Source: Staphylococcus sp. IVB6214
GTDB lineage: Bacteria; Bacillota; Bacilli; Staphylococcales; Staphylococcaceae
Length of the DNA: 64,000 nt
Direction: 5' to 3'
Assembly: GCF_025558585.1 (NCBI RefSeq)
Contig: NZ_CP094723.1
Location: forward strand, 496,001 to 560,000
In this document: in pieces, positions 52,465-62,215 of the stretch
Layout: each line of letters begins with the position of its first letter
Position numbering within the stretch: the stretch's first letter is position 1
The notes under the pieces: generated by a model
What the model was told of the DNA's origin: nothing
Database searches by the model: none
The model's input: the letters and a program-made list of their open reading frames with translations, nothing else
Position numbers and translations under genes: made by a program

Positions 52465-53784
52465 ATGCGTGTAACACTGTACCATACGAATGATATACAT
52501 AGTCATCTTGATGCGTTTTCACGTATCAAGGCGTATATGGCGGAGCAACGCCCAAAACTTGAACATCCATCGCTTTATTTAGATATAGGAGATCATGTCG
52601 ATTTATCGTTACCCGTCACAGAAGGAACGATGGGAAAACGAAATGTCCAGTTATTGAATGAAGCGAATTGTGATGTTGCGACAATTGGTAATAATGAAGG
52701 TATGACGATATCGCATGATGTGTTGAATACGTTATATGATGAGGCGGACTTCACTGTAACGTGTGCAAATGTATTTGATGAATCAGGTCAACTGCCGAAC
52801 AATTTTGTAGAATCACATATAAAAGAAGTCGCTGGCGTTCGATTTCTCTTTGTAGGTGTCACAGCAGCATTTACGCCTTTTTACCGTGCGCTAGACTGGC
52901 TCGTGACAGATCCGCTTGCAGCCATACAACATGTGGTGCGTCAGCAAAAAGGGCAATATGATGTCCTTATCGTAATGAGTCATGCTGGTATCTTTTTTGA
53001 TGAAGAATTATGCAAGTTGCTACCAGAAGCGGATGTGATACTTGGCTCACATACTCACCATCATTTCTTGGAAGGAAAGGTTTCTAACGGTGTGCTTATG
53101 GCAGCAGCAGGTAAATATGGCCACTATCTTGGAGAAGTGACCTTAGAAATTGAAGCACAACAAGTCGTGAGTAAACGAGCAACACTGCATGCACTGGACA
53201 CATTGCCAGTAGTAACGACAGACTTTGAACAAGAAGGACGTACGCTACTCAATTCGCCTGTTGTCACAAAACCGATGACATTACAACGAGAAACGAACTT
53301 TATTACCGAAGCAACATATCGATTGGCCCAAAGTGTACATGATTATATCGGTGCAGATTGTACGATTATTAATGCTGGCCTGATGGTTAAAGGCTATGAA
53401 CATAAAAAATTGACGGAATACGATATTCATCAAATGTTGCCCCATCCCATCAATACGGTAAGGGCAAGGGTGTCGGGTCGTGTGCTCAAAGACATCTTGA
53501 TGACAGCACGGGAACAAGCATATATGTATGAGCATGCCCAAGGATTAGGTTTTCGTGGCGATATATATGGTGGATACATTCTTTACAATGCAGGTTATAT
53601 CGACTCGAGTAATCGTTACTTCGTTAATGGAATAGAGATTCAAGATGATGAGACGTACTTGCTCGGAACAGTAGATATGTATACGTTTGGTCGTTATTTC
53701 CCGATGTTAAAAGGGCAGTCAATGGATTATATCATGCCGGCATTTTTACGAGATATTTTTAAAGCGTATTTACAAGGAGTTTAA
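52465..53784 (+). CDS. yunD: 5'-nucleotidase/UDP-sugar hydrolase-like metallophosphatase (YunD)
   Basis: A 439-residue cytoplasmic protein with the calcineurin-type metal motifs YHTNDIHSHLD, DIGDHVDLS, IGNNEGM, MSHAG and LGSHTHHHF, followed by a C-terminal 5'-nucleotidase domain with FITEATYRLAQ and YGGYILYNAGYID. No signal peptide is present, unlike secreted 5'-nucleotidases. In Bacillus YunD also lies near lipA (yutB). Confidence 0.85.
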   Translation: MRVTLYHTNDIHSHLDAFSRIKAYMAEQRPKLEHPSLYLDIGDHVDLSLPVTEGTMGKRNVQLLNEANCDVATIGNNEGMTISHDVLNTLYDEADFTVTCANVFDESGQLPNNFVESHIKEVAGVRFLFVGVTAAFTPFYRALDWLVTDPLAAIQHVVRQQKGQYDVLIVMSHAGIFFDEELCKLLPEADVILGSHTHHHFLEGKVSNGVLMAAAGKYGHYLGEVTLEIEAQQVVSKRATLHALDTLPVVTTDFEQEGRTLLNSPVVTKPMTLQRETNFITEATYRLAQSVHDYIGADCTIINAGLMVKGYEHKKLTEYDIHQMLPHPINTVRARVSGRVLKDILMTAREQAYMYEHAQGLGFRGDIYGGYILYNAGYIDSSNRYFVNGIEIQDDETYLLGTVDMYTFGRYFPMLKGQSMDYIMPAFLRDIFKAYLQGV

Positions 53785-53869
53785 AACATAAAACAAGTCC
53801 ATTTTAATTTTGAATAAAGTCCGTTATAATAAATGAAGAGTTAAATTTCACAGGAGGGTATCCGCTGCT

Positions 53870-54787
53870 ATGGCTACGAAAAACGAAGAAATTTTACGCA
53901 AACCAGATTGGTTGAAAATAAAGTTAAACACGAACGAGAACTATACAGGTCTTAAGAAGATGATGCGAGAGAAGAACTTGCATACTGTATGTGAAGAAGC
54001 GAAGTGTCCAAACATTCACGAATGTTGGGGTGCACGTCGTACAGCTACATTCATGATTCTAGGAGATGTTTGTACACGTGCTTGTCGTTTCTGTGCGGTT
54101 AAAACAGGTTTACCGAACGAACTGGACTTAGGTGAGCCAGAACGTGTTGCAGAATCTGTCGAATTGATGAACTTGAAACACGTTGTTATCACAGCTGTTG
54201 CACGTGATGATTTAAAAGATGCAGGTTCTAACGTATATGCAGAAACGGTTCGTAAAGTCCGTGAACGCAACCCTTATACAACGATTGAAATCTTACCTTC
54301 AGATATGGGTGGAGATTATGAAGCGTTGAAAACATTAATGGCTGCACGTCCAGATATTTTAAATCATAATATCGAAACTGTGCGTCGCTTGTCACCAAGA
54401 GTTCGTGCACGTGCGACATACGATCGTACACTTGAATTTTTACGCCGTTCTAAAGAATTACAACCAGATATCCCAACGAAATCTAGTATTATGGTTGGAT
54501 TAGGTGAAACAATCGAAGAACTTCATGAAACAATGGATGATTTACGAGCGAATGATGTGGATATTTTAACAATCGGTCAATATTTACAACCTTCACGTAA
54601 ACACTTAAAAGTACAAAAATACTACACACCATTAGAATTTGGTAAGTTACGCAAAGTTGCAATGGAAAAAGGATTCAAACATTGCCAAGCAGGCCCACTT
54701 GTAAGAAGTTCATATCATGCAGATGAGCAAGTAAACGAAGCGGCTAAAGCAAAACAGCGTCTTGGTGATGAACAACTTAATTCGTAA
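53870..54787 (+). CDS. lipA: Lipoyl synthase
   Basis: A 305-residue radical-SAM enzyme. The auxiliary cluster motif [12 protein letters not shown] and the SAM cluster motif CTRACRFC are both complete. It inserts sulfur into octanoyl groups on GcvH and E2 subunits, so depends on the Suf system encoded nearby. AGGAGG precedes the ATG; yutD follows after 18 bases. Confidence 0.97.
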   Translation: MATKNEEILRKPDWLKIKLNTNENYTGLKKMMREKNLHTVCEEAKCPNIHECWGARRTATFMILGDVCTRACRFCAVKTGLPNELDLGEPERVAESVELMNLKHVVITAVARDDLKDAGSNVYAETVRKVRERNPYTTIEILPSDMGGDYEALKTLMAARPDILNHNIETVRRLSPRVRARATYDRTLEFLRRSKELQPDIPTKSSIMVGLGETIEELHETMDDLRANDVDILTIGQYLQPSRKHLKVQKYYTPLEFGKLRKVAMEKGFKHCQAGPLVRSSYHADEQVNEAAKAKQRLGDEQLNS

Positions 54788-54805
54788 TAATTAGGTGAGG
54801 CAGAT

Positions 54806-55174
54806 ATGATCAAAGCAGGCAATCACTATTTTGAATTGATAGAGTCGTATCGAGATGCTTTTAACGAAGAAGATTTTGTATCACGTTATTCTGAAATTCT
54901 AGATAAATATGATTTTGTAGTTGGCGATTATGGTTATGACCAACTTCGCTTAAAGGGCTTTTATAGAGATACTTATAAAAAAGCAGATTTTAATAAACGT
55001 TTTTCTACCATTCAAGATTATATATTAGAGTACTGTAATTTTGGATGTGCGTATTTTGTTGTGAGACGTTTATCCAAACAAGAAGTTGATCAACAGTTAT
55101 TGGGTGAAGACGTTGAAATTGATGAAGAAGATAAGTTGAAAAATGTCAAAATCCAGCCTACAATTCAAAGTTAA
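54806..55174 (+). CDS. yutD: YutD family protein
   Basis: A 122-residue YutD-like protein: YDFVVGDYGYDQLRLKGFY and the Cys-containing YILEYCNFGCAYFVVRRL are the family motifs. Role not established; it follows lipA in many Firmicutes. GAGGCAG precedes the ATG. Confidence 0.87.
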   Translation: MIKAGNHYFELIESYRDAFNEEDFVSRYSEILDKYDFVVGDYGYDQLRLKGFYRDTYKKADFNKRFSTIQDYILEYCNFGCAYFVVRRLSKQEVDQQLLGEDVEIDEEDKLKNVKIQPTIQS

Positions 55175-55183
55175 TATATGATG

Positions 55184-55230
55184 AAACCCCATGATGTTGA
55201 AATGCATGCATTTCAACGTTCATGGGGTTT
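55184..55230. terminator. Long bidirectional hairpin after yutD
   Basis: AAACCCCATGATGTTGAAA (from 55184) pairs with TTTCAACGTTCATGGGGTTT (to 55230), nearly perfect around GCATGC. It lies between convergent genes. Confidence 0.88.
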
Positions 55231-55236
55231 CTCTTG

Positions 55237-55503
55237 TTAACGAATGACATCGCGTAAATAGTCTGTGAGTTCTTCGCCTTCTGCTTCATTGACACCGAGG
55301 ATGTAGGCAATATAGCCTTCTTCATCTAAGTCATCTGTGCCAATAATACCGAATTTATTCGTTTGTGTGTTCAACACTAACGTTTTTCCATAATGACGAT
55401 TTGTTTGAAGCAAGATAAGGTCATAACGTGTCTCTTCGCCGATAAAGCCAACAAAACGGATTTGTGATGGTTCGACGTCATCATATAAAAACATATCTAT
55501 CAT
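55237..55503 (-). CDS. DUF3055 family protein
   Basis: An 88-residue acidic protein with FLYDDVEPSQIRFVGFIGEETRYDL and GIIGTDDLDEEGYIAYILG, matching DUF3055. No function is known. AAAGGAG precedes the ATG at 55503. It converges with yutD. Confidence 0.83.
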   Translation of the reverse strand: MIDMFLYDDVEPSQIRFVGFIGEETRYDLILLQTNRHYGKTLVLNTQTNKFGIIGTDDLDEEGYIAYILGVNEAEGEELTDYLRDVIR

Positions 55504-55601
55504 ATTAAGAACTCCTTTAAAAATCGTATATGCTCAGTATATCGAGAAATGAAGTGACACGCAAAATTGTGATATGATAGATAGGAATAGGGGTGACAAA
55601 T

Positions 55602-56036
55602 ATGTATTTTGTAGACAAAGAACAGTTATCAAAAAAACTCACATATTTAAAGCAGTTAACGGAAGATTATGAATCGATTAAGACCAATGCCTATGCCTTT
55701 GAGCGTGTGGCACAGATGTTGATAGAGTCATCAGTCGATATCGGCAACATGATCATCGATGCATTTATATTGCGAGATCCTGGTAACTACAAAGATGTTG
55801 TAGATATTTTGGAATTAGAAGGTGCGATTTCAAAAGAGACAAAAAAAGTACTGCATGAAACAATCGATGTACGTCGTCAATTCGTACACTTATATGATGA
55901 ATTGGACAGTCAAACATTAGTCCCATTGTTTGATCGTGCCATTCCTTATTATCAACAATTTATCAAAGAAATCTTGCATTTTTTAGAAAATGAAAATGTA
56001 CCTGTAACAGCATTTGGTAAAGGAGAACAAGCATAA
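55602..56036 (+). CDS. yutE: DUF86/HepT-like HEPN protein (YutE)
   Basis: A 144-residue helical protein of the DUF86 group, with the HEPN motif R-x4-H-x-Y in DVRRQFVHLYDEL (about residue 95). In MNT/HEPN toxin-antitoxin modules this motif is catalytic or the site of AMPylation, but YutE in the yutDEF context has no MntA partner and is probably housekeeping. ATG 55602 has AGGGGTG 7 bases upstream. Its stop touches the ATG of yutF. Confidence 0.85.
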   Translation: MYFVDKEQLSKKLTYLKQLTEDYESIKTNAYAFERVAQMLIESSVDIGNMIIDAFILRDPGNYKDVVDILELEGAISKETKKVLHETIDVRRQFVHLYDELDSQTLVPLFDRAIPYYQQFIKEILHFLENENVPVTAFGKGEQA

Positions 56037-56822
56037 ATGAAAACTTACAAAGCCTATTTGATTGACTTAGACGGTACGTTATATAGAGGGAGTCAAGTCA
56101 TTGAAGGTGCCGTTGAATTTATAAATGGATTGAATAAATATGAGATTCCACACTTATACGTGACAAATAATTCAACCAAGTCACCTGAAGATGTGGTTGA
56201 AAAGTTAGCTTCAATTGGTATTGAAGCACGTCCGGCAGAAGTCGTGACTTCAGCAATGGCAACAGCAGATTATATCAGCAGTGAAAAACCGAACGCATCT
56301 GTCTATATGATTGGTGATACAGGCCTAAGATCAGCATTGACTTCGGCTGGATTAGACTTAAAAGATGATATTGAAGTTGATTTCGTCGTTGTCGGCTTGG
56401 ATGAAAATATTAATTATGAAAAGTTGACAAAAGCGACGTTGGCAGTTCAGCGTGGTGCGACGTTCATTTCGACGAACAAAGACCCATCAATTCCGAAAGA
56501 ACAAGGCTTCTTACCAGGAAATGGTTCTTTAACGAGTGTTGTGACCGTTTCTTCAAAAAAAGAGCCAACATTTATAGGAAAACCTGAAACACCGATTATG
56601 CAAAAGGCTTTAGATTTATTGCAGTTAGACAAGTCGGAAGTGGCGATGATTGGTGACTTATATGATACGGATATCATGTCAGGTATCAATATCGGTATCG
56701 ATACGATTCATGTGCAAACGGGTGTAACGTCTAAAGAAGAAGCACTATCAAAAGACATCCCGCCAACTGTTAGTATTGAAAACTTAACAGTACTGTTGAA
56801 AGAAATAGAAAAAGGACAGTGA
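56037..56822 (+). CDS. yutF: HAD-IIA hydrolase (NagD/YutF-like phosphatase)
   Basis: A 261-residue HAD phosphatase: motif [12 protein letters not shown], motif [10 protein letters not shown], motif III Lys in IGKPE and motif [12 protein letters not shown]. Relatives dephosphorylate small phosphorylated metabolites such as nucleotides or p-nitrophenyl phosphate. It begins immediately after the yutE stop and is followed 4 bases later by a dehydrogenase gene. Confidence 0.9.
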   Translation: MKTYKAYLIDLDGTLYRGSQVIEGAVEFINGLNKYEIPHLYVTNNSTKSPEDVVEKLASIGIEARPAEVVTSAMATADYISSEKPNASVYMIGDTGLRSALTSAGLDLKDDIEVDFVVVGLDENINYEKLTKATLAVQRGATFISTNKDPSIPKEQGFLPGNGSLTSVVTVSSKKEPTFIGKPETPIMQKALDLLQLDKSEVAMIGDLYDTDIMSGINIGIDTIHVQTGVTSKEEALSKDIPPTVSIENLTVLLKEIEKGQ

Positions 56823-56826
56823 TCAT

Positions 56827-57789
56827 ATGGAGAAAATTTTAGTTACACGTCGAATTCCAGAAAAGTTTAAACAGCGTCTAGAGTTAATGGGTGAAGTTGA
56901 GATGTGGGATCACCATTTGACACCGATGCCACGTGAAAAGTTTTTAGAAGCGGTGGCAGATAAGACAATTTTACTTGTGACGTTAAGTGAGAAGATTGAT
57001 CGTACATTACTTGAACAAGCACCGCATGTTAAAATCATTGCCAATATGGCAGTAGGATACGACAATATTGATCTTGTTGAAGCGGAACAACATGATGTCA
57101 TCATTTCGAATACACCGCATGTTTTAAGTGAAACAACTGCAGAACTTGGTTTTACATTGATGATGGCAGCATCAAGACGTTTGTCTGAAGCGATTGATTA
57201 CGTTCAAGATGGCAAGTGGGAGAGTTGGGGACCTTACCTGCTTGCAGGTAAAGACATCTATCGTTCCAAAGTGGGTATTTACGGTATGGGTGAGATTGGC
57301 AGAGCTTTCGCACGTCGTTTAAAAGGATTTAATGCAGATATCTTATATCATAATCGTTCACGCAATACGAAGGCAGAACATGAGCTGGGCGCATTTTACA
57401 CATCATTTGAGACGCTCGTTCGTGAAAGTGATTTTATTGTTTGTACAGCACCGTCAACACCAGAGACACGCAATAAATTTAACAAAGATGTATTCAAAAT
57501 GATGCGGAACGATGCGATTTTTGTGAATATCGGTCGTGGAGATATTGTTGTCGAAGAAGATCTAGTTGAAGCACTTCAAACAGGCGAAATTGCTGGTTGT
57601 GCATTGGATGTTGTACGCGATGAACCGATTCGTATGGATCATCCATTACTAACATTGCCGAATGCGATTGTGACGCCACATATCGGTAGTGCAACAGTAT
57701 TGACACGTGATCAGATGATACAAACATGTGTGTTGAATATTGAAGATGTCGTGCAAGGCAAAAATGCACGTAATCAAGTGTTTGCGTAA
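56827..57789 (+). CDS. D-glycerate dehydrogenase / hydroxypyruvate (glyoxylate) reductase
   Basis: A 320-residue D-2-hydroxyacid dehydrogenase: IIANMAVGYDNIDL, NAD loop VGIYGMGEIGRAFA, catalytic Arg in VNIGRGDIV, Glu in VVRDEPI and His in VTPHIGSAT. It probably reduces glyoxylate or hydroxypyruvate. Co-transcribed with yutE-yutF. Confidence 0.88.
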   Translation: MEKILVTRRIPEKFKQRLELMGEVEMWDHHLTPMPREKFLEAVADKTILLVTLSEKIDRTLLEQAPHVKIIANMAVGYDNIDLVEAEQHDVIISNTPHVLSETTAELGFTLMMAASRRLSEAIDYVQDGKWESWGPYLLAGKDIYRSKVGIYGMGEIGRAFARRLKGFNADILYHNRSRNTKAEHELGAFYTSFETLVRESDFIVCTAPSTPETRNKFNKDVFKMMRNDAIFVNIGRGDIVVEEDLVEALQTGEIAGCALDVVRDEPIRMDHPLLTLPNAIVTPHIGSATVLTRDQMIQTCVLNIEDVVQGKNARNQVFA

Positions 57790-57803
57790 TAGTATATCAA
57801 AAT

Positions 57804-57840
57804 AAACAGGAATGATGATCAAGTGTCATTCCTGTTTTAT
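57804..57840. terminator. Bidirectional terminator
   Basis: AAACAGGAATGA (57804-57815) pairs with TCATTCCTGTTT (57826-57837), between convergent genes. Confidence 0.92.
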
Positions 57841-57849
57841 ATGTGAATA

Positions 57850-58185
57850 CTAATTTGGCGTATCAGTTACTCCAAATCGCTCTGACATGTAGCGCTTGAG
57901 TGGCTTCAATTGAATATAACCATCAGCGACATATTCATCATTCATCGTTACAAGTGGGTAAAAGAGTTCGTCGTTTTTAATTTGTTCTATAAACTGTTCA
58001 TCATGATCTGTTAAGTTTTCTGTGTCACTTTCAATATCGATATAGGTGAATTTAAAGTCGAGTTCTGGGTATTTTTTTGGTAAGAGCGTTTGTAACCAAT
58101 CATAAGTATTGCGTGCACTCGGTGCATTCACACAACTGGCACATACCGTTTCCGCCCCATATATCACTACGCTCACTTTTGTCAT
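57850..58185 (-). CDS. yuzD: YuzD family protein (DUF1462)
   Basis: A 111-residue protein with a thioredoxin-like N-terminus YGAETVCASCVNAPSARNTYDWL; the CASC pair resembles a redox site. The family is found next to nfu (yutI) in Firmicutes, as here, where it is divergent. A redox or Fe-S maintenance role is inference only. The Shine-Dalgarno is TAGGGGGAT upstream of 58185. Confidence 0.85.
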   Translation of the reverse strand: MTKVSVVIYGAETVCASCVNAPSARNTYDWLQTLLPKKYPELDFKFTYIDIESDTENLTDHDEQFIEQIKNDELFYPLVTMNDEYVADGYIQLKPLKRYMSERFGVTDTPN

Positions 58186-58288
58186 TTGATAATCCCCCTA
58201 GTTAATACAATAGATTTTCCATACTATTTCTATTATAATAAGAAAAAGGAAGAATATGAACCATTTAACTTGAAAGGAGGCATTGTAT

Positions 58289-58531
58289 ATGCCAACTGAA
58301 GATACAACAATGTATGATCAAGTCGCAGAGGTTATCGAAAAGTTACGTCCATTTTTACTTCGTGATGGTGGTGACTGTGCACTTGTTGATGTAGAAGATG
58401 GAATTGTAAAACTTCAATTGTTAGGTGCTTGTGGTACATGCCCAAGTAGTACGATTACTTTGAAAGCAGGTATTGAACGTGCACTTGTAGAAGAAGTACC
58501 TGGTGTGATTGAGGTCGAACAAGTATTTTAA
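58289..58531 (+). CDS. nfu: Fe-S cluster carrier Nfu (NifU C-terminal domain)
   Basis: An 80-residue Nfu domain with the cluster-binding CGTCPSS (Cys at about 49 and 52) and [20 protein letters not shown]. It carries clusters from Suf to apo-proteins. AAAGGAGG precedes ATG 58289. A perfect 13-bp terminator follows. Confidence 0.94.
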   Translation: MPTEDTTMYDQVAEVIEKLRPFLLRDGGDCALVDVEDGIVKLQLLGACGTCPSSTITLKAGIERALVEEVPGVIEVEQVF

Positions 58532-58542
58532 TAACATAGATA

Positions 58543-58577
58543 GAAAGCCTGTGGCGTTGTAGATGCCACAGGCTTTC
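58543..58577. terminator. Bidirectional terminator after nfu
   Basis: GAAAGCCTGTGGC (58543-58555) pairs perfectly with GCCACAGGCTTTC (58565-58577), between convergent genes. Confidence 0.93.
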
Positions 58578-58584
58578 ACTCGTT

Positions 58585-59649
58585 TTAACCGTTATGATGT
58601 TTATAAAGCCATAGAACCCCTGATTTTAAAATAGATGCAAGACGTCCTGTTACGGTTGTATCCATTAGGTAAGCAAAGCCTTTCTTTTCTCCTAATGCAC
58701 CTAAAAAGCCTTGAATTTTAATTTCTGGCATTTTTTCCGGCAGGGGCTTGCCTTGCCAAAGTGTCTTCAACACATCAGCGATTTGGTCTGCTTGCTCCTC
58801 TGCAAGTTGTGCACTTGGCGCAAACGGTAAGTTCGCACAATCCCCCACAACATAAACATTTGGATAGGTTGGAATTTGATGATATTGATTGACCATCACA
58901 CGATTACTTCTACTCAAGTCAATAGGTAAATTACGTACGAGAGAAACGGGCTGAATACCAGCCGTCCATACAATCAAATCATGTTCGTTTTTCGTATCTT
59001 TGTTGTACAGTATACCCGGATCGACTTTTACAATATTTGAGTTTGGAACAACCGTCACATTGTGTTGATCAAACCATTTTTTTACGTAATTGCTTAGTTT
59101 TTCAGGAAATTGATTGAGAATACGATCCCCACGATCATACAAGAAGATATCCAAGTCATCACGGCTTTCACGAAGTGCACTTGCTAGTTCAATACCGCTC
59201 AGACCTGCGCCGACGATGCCTACTTGTGCGCCACTCGGCAGTTCAGAAATATCGTGATAAGTTTTTCGTGCATCAGCGAGTGTTTGAATACTATATGTAT
59301 GTTCTTTGGCACCCGGCACGTTATGATATTTGTCTTCACAACCAAGTCCAATAACAAGATCATCATAATCGACACGTGTTTGACCGACTGAGATGATTTG
59401 ATTGTCCAAATCAATATTTGTGATTTCTCCATAAACGGTGTTAATACGCTCATCTTTTGGAAAGTTTACACGGACTTCTTTATCAGATTTTGATCCGGCA
59501 GCCAAAGCATAAAATTCTGTTTTCAAACCATGATATGGCATGCGATCAATCAGTGTCACACGATAATCATCCGGTAAAGCATCCGGCAATATCTTTGACA
59601 ATATGCGCATATTCCCGTATCCGCCACCTAATAAAACTAAACTTTTCAT
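58585..59649 (-). CDS. NAD(P)/FAD-dependent oxidoreductase, NDH-2-like (first of two)
   Basis: A 354-residue flavoprotein: N-terminal FAD loop VLLGGGYGNMRIL, NAD(H) loop VGIVGAGLSGIELASAL (about 150) and the second FAD motif NVYVVGDCANLPF. The C-terminus is short with few hydrophobic residues, so membrane attachment is doubtful. It probably oxidises NAD(P)H with a quinone or another acceptor. The start at 59649 follows AGGGGAG; seven upstream codons are not conserved. A second relative lies at 60836. Confidence 0.88.
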   Translation of the reverse strand: MKSLVLLGGGYGNMRILSKILPDALPDDYRVTLIDRMPYHGLKTEFYALAAGSKSDKEVRVNFPKDERINTVYGEITNIDLDNQIISVGQTRVDYDDLVIGLGCEDKYHNVPGAKEHTYSIQTLADARKTYHDISELPSGAQVGIVGAGLSGIELASALRESRDDLDIFLYDRGDRILNQFPEKLSNYVKKWFDQHNVTVVPNSNIVKVDPGILYNKDTKNEHDLIVWTAGIQPVSLVRNLPIDLSRSNRVMVNQYHQIPTYPNVYVVGDCANLPFAPSAQLAEEQADQIADVLKTLWQGKPLPEKMPEIKIQGFLGALGEKKGFAYLMDTTVTGRLASILKSGVLWLYKHHNG

Positions 59650-59926
59650 TTTGTACTCCCCTTTACCCATGAAGATTTAAAATGTGAGATGGTATCTTAT
59701 CAATGCCCCTTAAAAAATAGCCAAGTCACATACAATAACTTAAAAGTTTGATAATTGTTCATATTTAATTATAGACTTTTTTTTAAAACCTTACAATCAT
59801 CGCCTATAAGACAAATAGATTTGTTTTCAACAGTACAGGCATTCTCTGTCATATGAGCCATTACATAGCGAATCACTCTCATTTTTGCTATAATGACATC
59901 ATTAAATTGAATGAAGAAGGTGTAGG

Positions 59927-60163
59927 ATGAATCCAATTGTCGAGTTCTGTATTTCTAATTTGGCAAGAGGTTCCCAAGTCGTTTTTGATACATTAGATAA
60001 GGATCCTAATGTGGATGTATTAGACTATGGGTGTTTACAGAATTGTGGTATTTGTAGTTCGGGACTTTATGCACTTGTGAATGGGGACATTGTTGAAGGT
60101 GAAACACCTGATGAATTATTAAAAAATATTTATAAGCATATAGAAGAAACTTGGTTATTTTAA
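59927..60163 (+). CDS. yuzB: YuzB family protein (DUF1450)
   Basis: A 78-residue protein with [11 protein letters not shown] and the conserved [23 protein letters not shown], containing three clustered cysteines typical of DUF1450. A metal or redox role is suspected. GAAGGTG precedes the ATG. sufA follows after 12 bases, suggesting one transcript. Confidence 0.88.
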   Translation: MNPIVEFCISNLARGSQVVFDTLDKDPNVDVLDYGCLQNCGICSSGLYALVNGDIVEGETPDELLKNIYKHIEETWLF

Positions 60164-60175
60164 GGAGGAAATAAG

Positions 60176-60535
60176 ATGTCGACAGTAACACTAACAGAAG
60201 CAGCAGCTTACGAAGTGAAAGATATGTTAAAACAAAATGATATGCCTGATGGTTATTTGAAAGTCAAAGTAAATGGTGGCGGATGTACAGGTTTAACTTA
60301 TGGTATGACAGCTGAAGCTGAGCCGGGTGAACAAGATGAAGTATTAGAATTCCACGGATTGAAAGTGCTAGTAGATCCTGAAGATGCACCTATTTTAAAT
60401 GGAACTACAATTGACTTCAAACAATCATTAATGGGTGGCGGTTTCCAAATTGATAATCCAAACGCCATTGCATCATGTGGTTGTGGTAGTTCATTCCGCA
60501 CTGACAAAGTAGCAGGTACACCAGAAGAGTGTTAA
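60176..60535 (+). CDS. sufA: A-type Fe-S carrier (SufA/HesB family)
   Basis: A 119-residue A-type carrier. The three cluster cysteines are in KVNGGGCTGLTYG and ASCGCGSSFRT (the usual C-x-G-C-G arrangement). It accepts clusters from SufBCD. AAGGAGG precedes the ATG. The name follows staphylococcal usage; erpA-like function is equally possible. Confidence 0.9.
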   Translation: MSTVTLTEAAAYEVKDMLKQNDMPDGYLKVKVNGGGCTGLTYGMTAEAEPGEQDEVLEFHGLKVLVDPEDAPILNGTTIDFKQSLMGGGFQIDNPNAIASCGCGSSFRTDKVAGTPEEC

Positions 60536-60574
60536 TTGATTAAACATTATTGACATTTCATACCCATACTTAAG

Positions 60575-60614
60575 AAATAATCGCATGGATATCATCAGAT
60601 GCGGTTATTTTTTT
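60575..60614 (+). terminator. Terminator after sufA
   Basis: AAATAATCGCAT (60575-60586) pairs with ATGCGGTTATTT (60599-60610) with one wobble, followed by Ts. The remaining bases to 60835 hold no gene. Confidence 0.88.
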
Positions 60615-60835
60615 ACAACAAAGTTAAAGCGCTTACATTACTTCTCGTTATCTGTAATGATCTGATAAAGTATTCATTAATAAATAGGAAAGAAATGGCA
60701 TGAACGCTTGAATTCAGTTCTAAAAAACTATAAACTAATAGATGACTAACTTTAAGAAATTGTGTACTGTTTAAGCATAGTGGGTATACAGTATCAAATG
60801 TATTAATAAAATAATGAAGGAATAGGTGAATGAGA

Positions 60836-62038
60836 ATGGCAGAACGTAAAAAAGTACTTGTTTTAGGTGCTGGTTATGCAGGATTACAAACTGTGACGAA
60901 ACTTCAAAAGCAACTTTCAGAAGAAGATGCACAAATTACGTTAATTAACAAAAATGATTATCACTACGAATCAACATGGTTACACGAAGCGTCAGCAGGT
61001 ACAATCAACTACGAAGATTTATTATATCCAATTGAAAGTGTACTTAAGAGCCATGTGGAATTTGTGACTGCAGAAGTGACAAAAATTGATCGCAATGCGA
61101 AAAAAGTAGAAACAACAAGAGGTATTTTTGACTTTGATATCTTAGTTGTTGCATTAGGTTTCGAATCAGAAACATTTGGCATTAAAGGTATGAAAGAACA
61201 TGCTTTCCAAATTGAGAACGTTCATACAGCACGTCAAATTTCACGTCATATTGAAGACAAGTTTGCGAACTATGCTGCATCAAAAACAAAAGACAGCAAA
61301 GACTTAGCAATCTTAGTTGGTGGTGCTGGTTTTACAGGTGTTGAATTCTTAGGTGAATTAACAGACCGTATTCCAGAATTAGCAAATAAATATGGCGTTG
61401 ATCAAAGCAAAGTGAAAATCACTTGCGTTGAAGCCGCTCCAAAAATGTTACCAATGTTCTCAGATGAGTTAGTAAGCCATGCAGTAAGCTACTTAGAAGA
61501 ACGTGGCGTAGAGTTCAAAGTAGGGACACCAATCGTTGCTGCAAACGAAAAAGGATTCGTTGTAAAAGTAGACGACAAAGAACAACAACTTGAAGCTAAC
61601 ACAGTTGTTTGGGCTGCGGGTGTTCGCGGTAGCAACTTAATGGAAAAATCATTCGAAGGTGTTAAACGTGGTCGTATCGTTACGAAACAAGACTTAACAA
61701 TCGAAGGATACGATGATATTTTCGTTATCGGTGATGTTTCAGCGTTTATTCCAGAAGGTGGAGAACGTCCATTACCAACAACAGCACAAATCGCAATGCA
61801 ACAAGGTGAGAAAACAGCGACAAATATTGCACATATCTTAAAAGGCGAATCAACTGAAAACTTCAAGTATGTTGATCGTGGTACGGTATGTTCTTTAGGT
61901 CGTCATGACGGTGTCGGTATTGTATACGGTCGTGAAATCACTGGTAAAAAAGCAGCATTCATGAAACGCGTGATCGATACACGTGCAATCTTCAAAATCG
62001 GTGGATTAGGTTTAGCTTACAAAAAAGGTAAATTCTAA
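60836..62038 (+). CDS. ndh: Type II NADH dehydrogenase
   Basis: A 400-residue NDH-2: FAD loop [21 protein letters not shown] loop [16 protein letters not shown], quinone-site AQIAMQQGE and second FAD motif [11 protein letters not shown]. The C-terminal amphipathic helix ([16 protein letters not shown]) attaches it to the membrane. It feeds electrons to menaquinone. ATG 60836 (start MAERKK, after AGGTGA) is preferred over ATG 60830. Confidence 0.94.
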   Translation: MAERKKVLVLGAGYAGLQTVTKLQKQLSEEDAQITLINKNDYHYESTWLHEASAGTINYEDLLYPIESVLKSHVEFVTAEVTKIDRNAKKVETTRGIFDFDILVVALGFESETFGIKGMKEHAFQIENVHTARQISRHIEDKFANYAASKTKDSKDLAILVGGAGFTGVEFLGELTDRIPELANKYGVDQSKVKITCVEAAPKMLPMFSDELVSHAVSYLEERGVEFKVGTPIVAANEKGFVVKVDDKEQQLEANTVVWAAGVRGSNLMEKSFEGVKRGRIVTKQDLTIEGYDDIFVIGDVSAFIPEGGERPLPTTAQIAMQQGEKTATNIAHILKGESTENFKYVDRGTVCSLGRHDGVGIVYGREITGKKAAFMKRVIDTRAIFKIGGLGLAYKKGKF

Positions 62039-62054
62039 ACAGTATCTATAAGAG

Positions 62055-62092
62055 AAATCGGGCAATGCTTCGTGCATATGCTCGATTTTTTT
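62055..62092 (+). terminator. Terminator after ndh
   Basis: AAATCGGGCA (62055-62064) pairs imperfectly with TGCTCGATTT (62079-62088), followed by Ts. Confidence 0.85.
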
Positions 62093-62215
62093 AATTGTTA
62101 CGAGAGTAGACGTTTCTGCTGAATACCTGTGATGTTTACTAAAAACACACTAATAGAGTAAAGAATGTAATCTTTGATACAATAGAGTTAATGAAAAAAT
62201 AAGGGGGCTACATCA

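Noticed and set aside
55602..56822. yutE-yutF as a toxin-antitoxin module
   Set aside because: YutF is a HAD phosphatase, not a nucleotidyltransferase, and the yutDEF order is housekeeping in Firmicutes.
60764..60787. GTTTAA...GGGTAT upstream of ndh as a sigma-B promoter
   Set aside because: The two elements are only 7 bases apart, too close for sigma-B.
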